Shown: positions 43,047 to 52,668, counted from the stretch's first letter. The stretch: 64,000 bases of DNA from JAEXOD01 sp963667875 (GCA_963667875.2 CAXXGC010000002.1:124001-188000), one strand, 5' to 3'. Numbers and translations are program-made. The notes: generated from the letters alone by a model not told the origin.

Positions 43047-43117
43047 GCTACTCTGTATCTTAAAAGCGGTTTTTGGGGGTTCACTTTTTTTACAAATATT
43101 CCTCTATTCCATAGAGG
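43047..43117 (+). repeat. Type I paired-hairpin element, copy b
   Basis: GCTAC-TCT-GTATC (one mismatch), a 41-nt linker ending TTTACAAATATT, then CCTCTAT-TCC-ATAGAGG and the flank GTTCGATACGATG. About 100 nt are nearly identical to copy c at 43369. Confidence 0.75.
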
Positions 43118-43275
43118 GTTCGATACGATGAATTTTAATCCGCTTTGTTTATTTTCCAAAACATTGTCTGAACTATGATTTATGTGATTATGAAATTTAT
43201 TTACATATTTTATTGATAACACGCTTTGTTTAAAATCGGGAAAATATTATTCAACCAGCCTCGTTTATATCTTTT

Positions 43276-43345
43276 CACCTGCGGAGCAGGTGCCTATTTG
43301 TAACACATAATACCACCACAATAACCCAGATGCATCGTAGCGGCA
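43276..43345 (-). repeat. Type I paired-hairpin element, copy d
   Basis: On the minus strand the second hairpin is CACCTGC-TCC-GCAGGTG (43276-43292), preceded by a G/T-rich linker ending GTTACAAATAGG. The first hairpin is degenerate (palindrome GATGCATC near 43328-43335). Confidence 0.65.
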
Positions 43346-43368
43346 TATCTTTTTTGTGTATTTGTGTC

Positions 43369-43438
43369 GCTACTCTGTAGCTTAAAAGCGGTTTTTGGGG
43401 TTCACTTTTTTTACAAATATTCCTCTATTCCATAGAGG
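43369..43438 (+). repeat. Type I paired-hairpin element, copy c
   Basis: GCTAC-TCT-GTAGC (43369-43381), a 40-nt linker ending TTTACAAATATT, CCTCTAT-TCC-ATAGAGG (43422-43438), then GTTTGATAAGATG. Confidence 0.8.
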
Positions 43439-43540
43439 GTTTGATAAGATGAAAATTAATCAACATTGTTTAATTTCGTCTGAACAATGATCGATATAAT
43501 TTAGATGATTGATATGGTTTAATAAAAAGAATTTTTTTAT

Positions 43541-43782
43541 AATTCACAATTCATAATTCACAATTCATAATTCACAATTCATAATTCACAATTCATAATT
43601 CACAATTCATAATTCACAATTCATAATTCACAATTCATAATTCACAATTCATAATTCACAATTCATAATTCACAATTCATAATTCACAATTCATAATTCA
43701 CAATTCATAATTCACAATTCATAATTCACAATTCATAATTCACAATTCATAATTCACAATTCATAATTCACAATTCATAATT
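43541..43782. repeat. Tandem array of a 14-bp unit, about 17 copies
   Basis: The unit is AATTCACAATTCAT, itself two near-identical heptamers (AATTCAC, AATTCAT), repeated about 17 times with no visible variation. Short pieces of the same unit occur at 33190-33225. Probably slippage-grown; it lies 85 nt before the amidohydrolase start. Confidence 0.9.
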
Positions 43783-43866
43783 ATTTTATAGCTGTTTTAT
43801 ACATTTTTATCTATTTTATAACTAATAATTAATAAGCTTTGGTAATAACAATATAAGAAGTGAAAT

Positions 43867-45456
43867 ATGATTAAAGCATTTGTAAACGGTAAAATTTATA
43901 CATCCGATGAAAATAATTTATGGGTTGAAGCATTAATAGTTAAAGACAATAAAATAACTTTTACAGGTACCACTGCACAGGTATTAAACAAAACGACTGA
44001 GGAACATGAAATAATCGATTTAAAGGGGAAACTTGTAGTTCCCGGATTTATTGATTGTCATGCTCATATTATAATGGGAGGATTTTATTTATTAAGTGTA
44101 GATTTGGCAGAAGTAAAATCAGTAAAAGAATTTTCGTTAACAATTAAAGAATACTCCGAAAAGAATCCGGGAAAACCTATTTTAGGCGGAAATTGGAATC
44201 AGCAAAATTGGGACATAAAAGAGATGCCCAACAAAGATATGGTAGATGAATATACTCCGAATACTCCTTTATTTGTTCATCGTATGGATTATCATTCAGC
44301 CCTTGCAAATTCATACGCATTAAAATTAGCAGGAATTACTAAAGATACTCCCGATCCAGACGGCGGTACAATTGTAAAAGACCCTATAACAGGTGAACCG
44401 ACCGGTCTGCTAAAAGATAAAGCGATGGATATTGTTCAAAACAAATTGCCTAATCATACTCAGCACGAATTTGAACAAGCCTGTTTAACCGCATTGGAAG
44501 AAGCCAAACGTTTTGGTGTTACTTCTATTCATGATGTAGCATATACAAATGATTTTAGAACATTTCAAAGATTATTTAAAGAAAACAAACTTACAACACG
44601 TATATATACCCGATTGCCGATTGAAAAATGCCAAAATTTAATTGATGCCGAATTTGAAAATCCATTTGGAAATGATTTATTAAAAATAGGTTCTTTAAAA
44701 GCATTTGCCGATGGTTCACTTGGATCTTATACCGCTTTGTTTTTTGAGCCATATTCAGACGATCCAAATTCGTACGGTTTGGCAATGGATGTTTTATCGG
44801 ACGGCAGTATACGCAAATGGTCAATTGAATCGGATAAGGCTAATTTGCAGTTAAGTATACATGCTATTGGTGATAAGGCCAACTCGATGATACTTGATAT
44901 TGCCGAAGAATTAGAAAATTTACATGGTAAAAAGGACAGAAGATTTAGAATTGAACACGCACAACATGTAAGACGCGAGGATATTAAAAGATTTAAAAAA
45001 TTAAATGTAATTGCTTCAATGCAGCCTTATCATATGTATGATGATGGTTGTTGGGCAGAAAGTAAAATAGGTAAAGAAAGATTAAAAACATCTTTTGCGT
45101 TAAAATCTTTTATTGATGAAGGAGTAAAAGTATGTTTTGGCAGTGATTGGCCGGTTGCTACTTTAGATCCTGTTCAGGGTATTTACACAGCAGTTACAAG
45201 ACATACTTTAGACGGTAAAAATCCAAACGGTTTTATTCCCGAAGAAAAACTAACGGTTAAACAAGCCGTTGACGGATACACCATTCATGCAGCGTACGCA
45301 TCGTATGAGGAAAATATTAAAGGAAGTATTACACCGGGTAAATTTGCCGATTTTGTAGTATTAAGTGAAAATATATTTACTATTCCACCCGAACAAATTA
45401 AAAATGTTAAGGTAATAAAAACAATCTTTGACGGTAAAGTTATTTATTCAGTTTAA
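43867..45456 (+). CDS. Amidohydrolase family protein (YtcJ-like)
   Basis: 529 residues of the amidohydrolase_3/YtcJ group of metal-dependent hydrolases. Metal ligands are visible in VVPGFIDCHAHI (about 57-68, H-x-H), IHAIGDKA (about 333-340), RIEHAQHV and FGSDWPVATLDP (the Asp). No signal peptide is evident. The substrate is unknown; the family includes exo-enzyme-like and amide hydrolases. Its 3' end overlaps the convergent permease gene by 9 nt. Confidence 0.88.
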   Translation: MIKAFVNGKIYTSDENNLWVEALIVKDNKITFTGTTAQVLNKTTEEHEIIDLKGKLVVPGFIDCHAHIIMGGFYLLSVDLAEVKSVKEFSLTIKEYSEKNPGKPILGGNWNQQNWDIKEMPNKDMVDEYTPNTPLFVHRMDYHSALANSYALKLAGITKDTPDPDGGTIVKDPITGEPTGLLKDKAMDIVQNKLPNHTQHEFEQACLTALEEAKRFGVTSIHDVAYTNDFRTFQRLFKENKLTTRIYTRLPIEKCQNLIDAEFENPFGNDLLKIGSLKAFADGSLGSYTALFFEPYSDDPNSYGLAMDVLSDGSIRKWSIESDKANLQLSIHAIGDKANSMILDIAEELENLHGKKDRRFRIEHAQHVRREDIKRFKKLNVIASMQPYHMYDDGCWAESKIGKERLKTSFALKSFIDEGVKVCFGSDWPVATLDPVQGIYTAVTRHTLDGKNPNGFIPEEKLTVKQAVDGYTIHAAYASYEENIKGSITPGKFADFVVLSENIFTIPPEQIKNVKVIKTIFDGKVIYSV

Positions 45457-46797
45457 TTTCCATTTTTTACGGAAATATAAATAAATTGGCAATCCGGAAA
45501 TAATTAAACCCAAACAAGCATAAACGCCATATATTGGATACGCTAAAAAAGTGCCATATATTAAATATAGCTGAATTAATAAAGACAAGGTTGCCATAAC
45601 TTTCCAAGCCGGAGCGTGATATGTTGGTTTATAATCTTCGCGTTTTCGCAAAAAGAATATAGACCCGTAAACAAGAGTATTTTGCATTACATAAGATAAT
45701 GTAAAGTATCCAAGCATGTTGTTAATATCACCAAGTAAAAACAAAACAACGGCAAATATTGCTTCAAACATTATTGAATAATGTGGAGTTAAATGTTTGG
45801 GATGTAATTTACCAAAAGAAGCAAAAAACATTTTATCTTTTGCCATTGCATATTCTAAACGGGGCTGGACCATTATACTTGCATTTAACACCCCAATCAT
45901 TGAAACAAACGCAACAATTGCAAACAATCCGGCAGCAAAATTTTTGGAATATGATAAAAACGCAAAAGGATTAACAAAATCCCCTTCTGCTCCAATTAAG
46001 TCTTTATATGGTACAATCATACTTGTACCAATGGATATTAAGGTATATGCCACAATTACAAATATTACCGAACCTATTAATGCTAGAGGAAGATTGCGCT
46101 GGGGATTTTTAACCTCACCGGCCATGTATAAAATGTTGCCAAAACCCGCATACGACCACGATGTTGCGGAAGTACCCGCAGCAATTATTAAAAATAAACT
46201 GGTTGTTTTGTTTTTTAACAATTCGTTTGTAATAAATAATTTATCGTTGTTAAACATAAAAAAGCCAATTAATACCACTGCTAACAACGGCAGCAATTTT
46301 GCCAGTGTTAAAAATATTTGAAAATTACCACCCGATTTTACACTACGGCAATTAATATATGCTAATCCTAAGATTAAAGCCGAAGCCAATAAACGGGCCA
46401 CAAACATGTTTTCCAAAATTGGAGCAAATATTGTTAATACTGACGCTGCACTTAAAGCCACAATAGTAAGTGTAGGTGTATCACTTGTTAAAAAAGCTGT
46501 CCATGTATAAACAAACGCTAAAAAGGGTGAACCTGCTTTTTGCAGATAAAAATACCCAAATCCCTGATCAGGATAAGCCGAACCCATCTCAGCCAATAAT
46601 AAAATAGGGGGAATCCACATCAATCCCCCAAGCAGCCAAATTAGAGCACTTAAAAACGGATCACCTGCTATTTTTGAAATAATAGGTAAACTAATAAACA
46701 CACCTGAACCTATTACAGTACCAATAATTATTGCAACGGTCTGCATTAAGTTCAGCTCTCTTTTGGGTTTTAATTCCGCTACCGGTTCATCGTTCAT
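45448..46797 (-). CDS. APC family amino acid permease
   Basis: 449 residues with 12 predicted membrane segments. The TM1 signature GTVIGSGVFISLP (about 27-39) and the TM6 region around AGTSATSWSYAGFGNILYMAGEVKNPQRNLP (given here only as a position, about 208-238) mark the amino acid/polyamine/organocation superfamily, closest in feel to LAT-type or b(0,+)-like bacterial exchangers. The substrate is not determinable. Converges with the amidohydrolase, and the repeat-bearing spacer 46798-47082 precedes it. Confidence 0.85.
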   Translation of the reverse strand: MNDEPVAELKPKRELNLMQTVAIIIGTVIGSGVFISLPIISKIAGDPFLSALIWLLGGLMWIPPILLLAEMGSAYPDQGFGYFYLQKAGSPFLAFVYTWTAFLTSDTPTLTIVALSAASVLTIFAPILENMFVARLLASALILGLAYINCRSVKSGGNFQIFLTLAKLLPLLAVVLIGFFMFNNDKLFITNELLKNKTTSLFLIIAAGTSATSWSYAGFGNILYMAGEVKNPQRNLPLALIGSVIFVIVAYTLISIGTSMIVPYKDLIGAEGDFVNPFAFLSYSKNFAAGLFAIVAFVSMIGVLNASIMVQPRLEYAMAKDKMFFASFGKLHPKHLTPHYSIMFEAIFAVVLFLLGDINNMLGYFTLSYVMQNTLVYGSIFFLRKREDYKPTYHAPAWKVMATLSLLIQLYLIYGTFLAYPIYGVYACLGLIISGLPIYLYFRKKWKLN

Positions 46798-46848
46798 AAT
46801 TTTATATTTTTGTATTTGTTCTTATTCCCGCAAAATTATTAAAGCAGC

Positions 46849-46864
46849 TTGGGTTAAAACCCAA
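46849..46864. repeat. Hairpin with AA loop (type IV)
   Basis: TTGGGTT-AA-AACCCAA, 7 bp perfect. It lies 17 nt from the next hairpin. Confidence 0.75.
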
Positions 46865-46881
46865 TTAAAGTTTAGTCCAGC

Positions 46882-46901
46882 CCCCAGCTTAAAAGCTGGG
46901 G
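46882..46901. repeat. Hairpin with AA loop (type IV)
   Basis: CCCCAGCTT-AA-AAGCTGGGG, 9 bp perfect, followed by TTATT. Compare 19409-19428: same outer bases and loop, different inner stem. Confidence 0.8.
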
Positions 46902-46995
46902 TTATTTAAAATCACTTAACTTATTGTAATAATGTATATTATAGCATTATTATTCCCCCAAAAGCACATCAAAGCCGTACCATGTTTGTAATCAC

Positions 46996-47007
46996 GCTTT
47001 TTAAAGC
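46996..47007. repeat. Short hairpin with TT loop
   Basis: GCTTT-TT-AAAGC followed by CTGGGG; a worn relative of the AA-loop hairpins on the other strand. Confidence 0.45.
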
Positions 47008-47082
47008 CTGGGGTTTAAAAATAAACCAATCATGTTTTAGCCAAAATATATTAAAAAAACCGCACTTATATGTCAAATCAAT

Positions 47083-48123
47083 TTATTCATGTCCATTATA
47101 TTCGTGTACCATTTTTAATAACGTCAAATAATTTTCTACTGTTACATAATCGGGTATAGAATTGGAAGAACCTGCCGACCATGAACAAGTACCCGGTATA
47201 GTGTCTAAATATTTTTTAATTAAAGTCTGTAATTCATCTTTAGTTCCGCGTGCTAAAGTATCAACTTCAATACCGCCGCAAAACGAAAGTTTATCGGAAT
47301 ATTTATCTCTTATTTCCCAAAAGTCCATCGATTTTGGTTCAATAGGATGTAATGCGGTAACACCGCTGTTTATTATATCATCCATAACATCCCATAATTT
47401 ACCATCGGTATGATAAATTAAAGGAATATTTTTTTGTTTGGCAAAAGAACCAATTTTATTTAAACAGGGGAAAAAATATTTTCGTAAAAAATCCGGATCA
47501 ATCATTAATCCTGCTGCAAATGCAATATCATCACTATACCATAAAGCACCCACGGAATCGAATTGAACCATGTTTTCAAACATACTTATTACTAATGTAC
47601 TTACTTTATCAAATATTGCTTCAACCAAATCGGGCTGTTCAAATGTAGCATAAGCAAAAGTTTCAAAGCCCATTAATTCCCAAACAAGCGTAAATATATC
47701 GCCATATTGCCCTATTACTCCCATACTGTCAGGTAAAAATTGTTTAACTTGATCGTACCTTGAGTAATCAATATCTTCAATTTTTGGCCATTGATATTTT
47801 TCAAAATCCGCCCACGATGTAATTACCCCTGTATCTTCGGTTGCCCAGGCTCTATCAGGAGCGTTTTTATATTCGTCATCGGCATTACGATCTACTTTTT
47901 GTTTTTCGGGAAATTTAATAACAGGTTGAATTTTTACAAAATCATAACCCATGTTATACATAAATTCAATATCATCTTTTAATGTTAATATCGGTCTTCC
48001 CAAAATTTCTTTTTTAATTATCGGATGAACACCAAGTTCAATTAAAGGAATATTATTTCTTTTTTTGTTAAACAAAGTAGCTTGTAAATTTTCAAAATCG
48101 TGTTTGTGCTTAAATTGTATCAT
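47083..48123 (-). CDS. Uroporphyrinogen decarboxylase family protein, probable methyltransferase
   Basis: 346 residues of the URO-D fold. It does not look like HemE: the N-terminal R-x-P-x-W-x-M-R-Q-A-G motif is missing, while the second half has IPLIYHTDGKLWDVMDDII (about 236-254), GVTALHPIEP and LSFCGGIEVDTLARG (about 275-290), typical of MtaA/CmuA-like and uncharacterised URO-D proteins in corrinoid methyl transfer. It has a His (H241) and a Cys (C279) that could serve as Zn ligands. A plausible partner is the corrinoid protein at 16.8 kb, but the genes are far apart. Possibly monocistronic. Confidence 0.75.
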   Translation of the reverse strand: MIQFKHKHDFENLQATLFNKKRNNIPLIELGVHPIIKKEILGRPILTLKDDIEFMYNMGYDFVKIQPVIKFPEKQKVDRNADDEYKNAPDRAWATEDTGVITSWADFEKYQWPKIEDIDYSRYDQVKQFLPDSMGVIGQYGDIFTLVWELMGFETFAYATFEQPDLVEAIFDKVSTLVISMFENMVQFDSVGALWYSDDIAFAAGLMIDPDFLRKYFFPCLNKIGSFAKQKNIPLIYHTDGKLWDVMDDIINSGVTALHPIEPKSMDFWEIRDKYSDKLSFCGGIEVDTLARGTKDELQTLIKKYLDTIPGTCSWSAGSSNSIPDYVTVENYLTLLKMVHEYNGHE

Positions 48124-48148
48124 ATCGTTTGTATTGTTTTGGTTTATT

Positions 48149-49618
48149 TTATTTTCCGCCTAATCTTGCAAGTGTTACCATTAAATTTACGTGAATTTTA
48201 TCAATTGCCGAACTTGAACCGGTATAATTATTTACAATAAATGAAAATATTATTGTTCTGCCGGATAAATCTTTTATATAACCCGAATGTGACCTTACAC
48301 GATTTATAAGACCCGATTTAATATGTCCGTTAAAAGCAAGTTCGGTACCAATACCGTATTTTGAGTAATAACTTATATCATTTGGATCGCCTGTTATTCC
48401 TAATGAATAATAAAAGGAATTAAACGACTTTTTTGTATATTCCAAACCTAATACATCAACCATCAATTTTGTTGTTATGGTATTACTTCGCGCTAATCCG
48501 CAGCCGTCCATCAAATGAAGTCCTTCAATATTAACATTATTTGAAGTCAAATAATCTTCAATTGCTTCAATACCTTTATCAATACTTCCTTCCCCTTTTT
48601 TATTAAGTCCTATTGCTCGTAAAAGCATTTCCGTATATAAGTTATTGCTTCTTTTGTTAACAATATATACAATATCTTTTACCGGAGGGGAAAAAGTTGT
48701 AGTAATTAAATTTTTCGAATCATACTTAACTGGTTTTTCCACTTTACCGGCTGTTTTTGAAATTTTTATACCGGCTTCTGTTAATGCTTTAGTAAAAGCT
48801 TGTGCCACAAACAAAGTAGGATCAGGGATTGAACCTTTTATAAAAAATTCCTCAACTCCGGCCGGAATTGTTCCGCGTAATGTTGCATTGTACTGGTAAG
48901 GGCCACTGTAAACATTACCGTTATCGCCCGAACCTTCTTTACCTGTTTTCATATAATTAACAAAAGTAAGTCCGTCAATTACCGGTTCGGTGCGCAAAAC
49001 AGCCGCATCATCACCAACATTTTTACCCGGTTTAAAATAAACCTGATATAAATTATCATTTATGGTCAAAGCATTTGCGCCCGCCCCATAATAATTACCC
49101 ATATCTCCATAAACCCAGCCATCCGAAATGGGATTTCCTTCAAATAACAAATCATCGGCTATTACAGAACCTTCAATTCTGCGAATTCCTTTTTCTTTAA
49201 TTACATTTACCCAGCTTTTTAAAAGTGTATCTAAATTTTTACTTCCTTTTACTAAATTTGAACCAAGAGTTGGGTCGCCGCCGCCGACAATATAAATATT
49301 CCCCTTTAGAATACTTCCCTTAATAATTACACCGTCATAATATAATTTGGTTTGAAATCTATAATCTTCACCTAATACTTCTAATGCGGTGGAAGATGTG
49401 AATACTTTTAAACCCGAGGCGGGAGCCAAACTAAAGTTTTCGTCTTTTGCATAAATTACTTTATTATTATCCGCATATTTGGCATAAACAGACCATTGAG
49501 CATTTTTTAATTCCGTTCCACTTAGTGCGTTTTTTACAATTTCATCAAAAGTTTGGCTGTATATATTACTTAACATACAAAATATAACAGCAGCATAAAT
49601 CATAAATTTGTTTTTCAT
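48149..49618 (-). CDS. dacB: D-alanyl-D-alanine carboxypeptidase/endopeptidase (PBP4, peptidase S13)
   Basis: 489 residues with signal peptide (1-21). The S13 active-site motifs are S68-G-L-K71 (APASGLKVF), S-N-N in NKRSNNLYTEML (about 328) and K-S-G in GHIKSGLINRVRSHSGYI (about 434). The large inserted domain between the first two motifs, which is characteristic of PBP4, is present. It trims or cleaves peptidoglycan cross-links in the periplasm. It follows the large amidase-like lipoprotein gene by 11 nt, so a wall-remodelling pair is likely. Confidence 0.93.
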   Translation of the reverse strand: MKNKFMIYAAVIFCMLSNIYSQTFDEIVKNALSGTELKNAQWSVYAKYADNNKVIYAKDENFSLAPASGLKVFTSSTALEVLGEDYRFQTKLYYDGVIIKGSILKGNIYIVGGGDPTLGSNLVKGSKNLDTLLKSWVNVIKEKGIRRIEGSVIADDLLFEGNPISDGWVYGDMGNYYGAGANALTINDNLYQVYFKPGKNVGDDAAVLRTEPVIDGLTFVNYMKTGKEGSGDNGNVYSGPYQYNATLRGTIPAGVEEFFIKGSIPDPTLFVAQAFTKALTEAGIKISKTAGKVEKPVKYDSKNLITTTFSPPVKDIVYIVNKRSNNLYTEMLLRAIGLNKKGEGSIDKGIEAIEDYLTSNNVNIEGLHLMDGCGLARSNTITTKLMVDVLGLEYTKKSFNSFYYSLGITGDPNDISYYSKYGIGTELAFNGHIKSGLINRVRSHSGYIKDLSGRTIIFSFIVNNYTGSSSAIDKIHVNLMVTLARLGGK

Positions 49619-49629
49619 CTTTTACTCCG

Positions 49630-52600
49630 TTACTTCTGAATTTTCAAATAATTCAATACACTTAACATAAACTCATTTCTGTCCAATTCATTTACAATTG
49701 TTTCAAACGGGAAACCCATTGCTATTATTCCATATTCTTTTTTATAACCAATTCCTGCTGAAAACTGATTATCATAATACCTAAATAAAGTTTGGCTGTC
49801 TTTTACAGGATTAATTGCATCCGGCGATTCAACAGCATAAATTTTATCATTTAATTCCGTATTAAATTTAATTTGTGTTAATTTACTTCCAAAAAGTTTG
49901 TTTATTTCAACGTTACCCGTTTTTGAGGCATAACCTGTGGCAATATTATATTTTAATACACCGCCGGCAAATTTCATATCTAAACTGTCACAGGTTTTTA
50001 CTCTAAACATATCGGTAGCAATATAAGCACCCGATACAAACATATTTCCGCCGCTTGTTAAATATTCATTAATTTTTACTTGAAGCGGTTTGGTAAATGT
50101 ACGGTATAAAACTCCTTTTGTTTTATTTTCGTATTCCTTAGGATATTCGGTTTCTTTTTCCTCGCCAAAAATAAAATCAACAAAACTGTAATTTTTTAAA
50201 TTAACTTCGCCATTTTCAATTGTTTCATCACTGCACGATACAAAAGAATAACCATTGTTTTTTAATGCATTTCCATGAGTATAAACAAAATCAAAAGTAT
50301 TACCCGCAATTACTTTGGTTTCGTCATCGGCACCACTTGCACCATGTCCCGGTTCATCATTTGTAAGCCATAACGAACTTGGATTAAAATCGTATTGATA
50401 ACCTGTAAAACCTAAATCAACTTTATCGGGAACTCCGGCATCCAAATTACTTAAAAATCCGCTGAATTTTTGGCCGTTTACCCAAGTTGCAGAACAAATT
50501 CTATCAAATCCGTTTATTACCAAAACAGGTTGTTTTGATTCCGATTTACAAACCGATAAAATTTCAGAAGGGAAACTTTCTCCCCCGTCATTTATTGCTG
50601 ATATTTTAAAACTGTAAATTTTATTTTTTTCTAAATTTTTAACAATAAAGTTTGGTTCTTTTGTGTATACACCGTTATCAAAACCGCCGTCATCTAAACG
50701 TGTATAAACAACATAACCTGTTGGAACGGCTGTTTTTTCCGCTTTATCAATGGTTTCTTTCCAGGTAAGTTTTGCGTCCATATTTTCATCAAACTGAGCT
50801 GCAAAATTTTGCACCGGCAGCGGCTGCACAATATATTCCAAATTATTTTGAACCGATAAAAACTTTAACATCCCCTTATAAATTGCACGGCTTACAGTAA
50901 ATCTAAATTTTGGATCAAGCATAAATTTCATATCCAAAAAGTTTTGATGTGACAACAATTCCAATAACAATGCCGGAACATTTGGTCTTTGAGCTTCGGT
51001 ATATTGAGCTTCCATAAGTTGCCTTCTGCTCCAGGCCATGTCAAAATTGTTTCTTATATCGGTTACTATTTCAGTTTGAATAATATCCGATAAATCGCGG
51101 CAAGCCAAACGTGATTTTCCGTTTGGGAAAGTAACTGATGATTCACCATCTATTAAGCTATATATAGCTAACGATCCAACCGTAGTATCGTTATTTGTTA
51201 TTCCTGCATCAGTATGGAATGCCATTGATAAATCGATAGGGATTGATAAACCTTTTACGTTTTTATCTTTATGAGGTCCAAATGGGGCACCAATCAAATA
51301 ATTTGTATATTCGGTACGGCTTTTGTAATCATCGTTATAATCGTTTTTGTTTTTATTTAAGTTATAAATTAATGTATCGGGCATACCTGCATATTGCAAA
51401 TAATATTTTGCTCCCTCAACAAATTTTGGTCTTCCGCTAGTTTGTCCTTCCCTTAAAACAACTCCCATACCTCCGCCAAAACGTACCGCATCAGCCGAAA
51501 CAATTAAACCGTTTTCTTTTGATTTATTTACCAATTCAACATAATTGTTTTCGCCTTTTTTAAATTTAAATTTACCGGCAAATAACCATGTAGTACCGCC
51601 AATTTTTTGATTAACAATAAAATCGGTTATACCGCCTGCGTGTTTAATTTTATATAAAGCATCACTAACATTATTTTCCGAAGCAGCGTAAGAGATATAA
51701 ACGGCATATTCTCCGGTTTCTTTAATATCAGGAATCCATTTTACACCGGCATTACCTTTTATATCCGATAAAATATATCTGGTTGTACCATGTTCAAAAG
51801 GATTAAAATTAACCTCGTAAGGAGGGTTGCCTACTGCAAATCCGGCTGTTTTTGATACTTGCCATTTATTTTTTTTATCTTTTGCTGTTTCAACATAAAA
51901 CTTGTTTTTTATATCTGCTTTTGTGTCATTATCAACTACCACTTCATTTGTCTGCCAGTCGCGTTCACGAGGAATAAATACTGTAGCACCGGCATTTTCC
52001 AGCATTGGTGCTATATAGGGTAAAACAAATGATAACGGTATCAAATCTTCAACTGTTTGAAATAATCTTGGTCTCTGCCATTCCCATCTTCCGGCATCGG
52101 TTGAATAATACCAGCCGTGACTTTGCCACAAACTTATATTCCTGTTATATAAACCTTTTGTAATTTTAAAGGGTTTATCTATATTTTCAATAATAGGAGT
52201 TGTTCTTTTAAAACTGTAATCCATAATTCTGTTTTTATCAAATGTATCTACATTTCTATAAAAATTGGGTACTAAATCTTCAATTTTAATTCCCATTGTT
52301 TTAATAAAAATAGTATAATCTTTATATTCATCACCAAAATAATTTTTAACAAAATCGTAATAGTTTTTTACATTTTCATTACGCAACGGGATACAGGAAA
52401 AATCATCGCTGAATTCTATTTCCATTGTTTTATTTTGTTTATCTGTTATTATGGTATCAATGCGTGTATGCGGAGGGATAACCATGTTTAATTTACGCTG
52501 TTTAAACATTGTTTTAAATTCAGCAATTTTATCAACCTGTATAACCGAATCCTTTTTTACTGCCGGTATTTCTTCTTTTTCAACAATTTCAATATTTACA

Positions 52601-52668
52601 AACCTGCCGCATGCCCCAGCCAAAAACAATAATACAACAACAAATAAAACCTTGTAAAATCCAGTCAT
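49630..52668 (-). CDS. Large lipoprotein: amidase-like, golvesin-type and fibronectin III domains
   Basis: 1012 residues. The lipobox LAGAC puts the lipid on C20. In the middle there is a golvesin/xanthan-lyase-type beta domain (about 280-400: PDIKETGEYAVYISYAASENN ... VSADAVRFGGG). An amidase_3-like part runs from about 190 to 350 and 480 to 640 around that insert, with SMAFHTDAG and VPALLLELLSHQN as candidate Zn His and catalytic Glu segments. A fibronectin type III domain follows (about 650-735), then ~280 residues I do not recognise. Relatives are often annotated as xanthan lyase. Probably a peptidoglycan hydrolase; in operon with dacB. Confidence 0.7.
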   Translation of the reverse strand: MTGFYKVLFVVVLLFLAGACGRFVNIEIVEKEEIPAVKKDSVIQVDKIAEFKTMFKQRKLNMVIPPHTRIDTIITDKQNKTMEIEFSDDFSCIPLRNENVKNYYDFVKNYFGDEYKDYTIFIKTMGIKIEDLVPNFYRNVDTFDKNRIMDYSFKRTTPIIENIDKPFKITKGLYNRNISLWQSHGWYYSTDAGRWEWQRPRLFQTVEDLIPLSFVLPYIAPMLENAGATVFIPRERDWQTNEVVVDNDTKADIKNKFYVETAKDKKNKWQVSKTAGFAVGNPPYEVNFNPFEHGTTRYILSDIKGNAGVKWIPDIKETGEYAVYISYAASENNVSDALYKIKHAGGITDFIVNQKIGGTTWLFAGKFKFKKGENNYVELVNKSKENGLIVSADAVRFGGGMGVVLREGQTSGRPKFVEGAKYYLQYAGMPDTLIYNLNKNKNDYNDDYKSRTEYTNYLIGAPFGPHKDKNVKGLSIPIDLSMAFHTDAGITNNDTTVGSLAIYSLIDGESSVTFPNGKSRLACRDLSDIIQTEIVTDIRNNFDMAWSRRQLMEAQYTEAQRPNVPALLLELLSHQNFLDMKFMLDPKFRFTVSRAIYKGMLKFLSVQNNLEYIVQPLPVQNFAAQFDENMDAKLTWKETIDKAEKTAVPTGYVVYTRLDDGGFDNGVYTKEPNFIVKNLEKNKIYSFKISAINDGGESFPSEILSVCKSESKQPVLVINGFDRICSATWVNGQKFSGFLSNLDAGVPDKVDLGFTGYQYDFNPSSLWLTNDEPGHGASGADDETKVIAGNTFDFVYTHGNALKNNGYSFVSCSDETIENGEVNLKNYSFVDFIFGEEKETEYPKEYENKTKGVLYRTFTKPLQVKINEYLTSGGNMFVSGAYIATDMFRVKTCDSLDMKFAGGVLKYNIATGYASKTGNVEINKLFGSKLTQIKFNTELNDKIYAVESPDAINPVKDSQTLFRYYDNQFSAGIGYKKEYGIIAMGFPFETIVNELDRNEFMLSVLNYLKIQK

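Larger units (their letters stand above)
43004..43866. other. Repeat-rich intergenic stretch
   Basis: No gene seen in 863 nt. It holds three type I paired-hairpin elements (43047-43117, 43276-43345, 43369-43438), TTGTCTGAAC repeats at 43016, 43164 and 43475, and a 14-bp tandem array (43541-43782). Confidence 0.75.
46798..47082. other. Intergenic stretch with AA-loop hairpins
   Basis: No gene seen. Holds hairpins at 46849-46864, 46882-46901 and 46996-47007. On the minus strand a GATTACAAACATG segment near 46978-46992 looks like the linker end of a worn type I element. Confidence 0.65.

Noticed and set aside
43112..43125. tRNA T-loop-like GGTTCGATAC
   Set aside because: It is the flank of a type I hairpin element; no acceptor stem or anticodon arm can be folded around it.
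43541..43782. CRISPR array
   Set aside because: The units are contiguous 14-mers without spacers, and no cas gene is present.
45797..46321. 174-codon plus-strand frame opposite the APC permease
   Set aside because: Long antisense frame caused by codon bias of the permease gene; the permease is clearly the real product.
47083..48123. HemE uroporphyrinogen decarboxylase
   Set aside because: The N-terminal R-Q-A-G substrate motif is missing and no haem genes are nearby; it fits the methyltransferase-like branch better.
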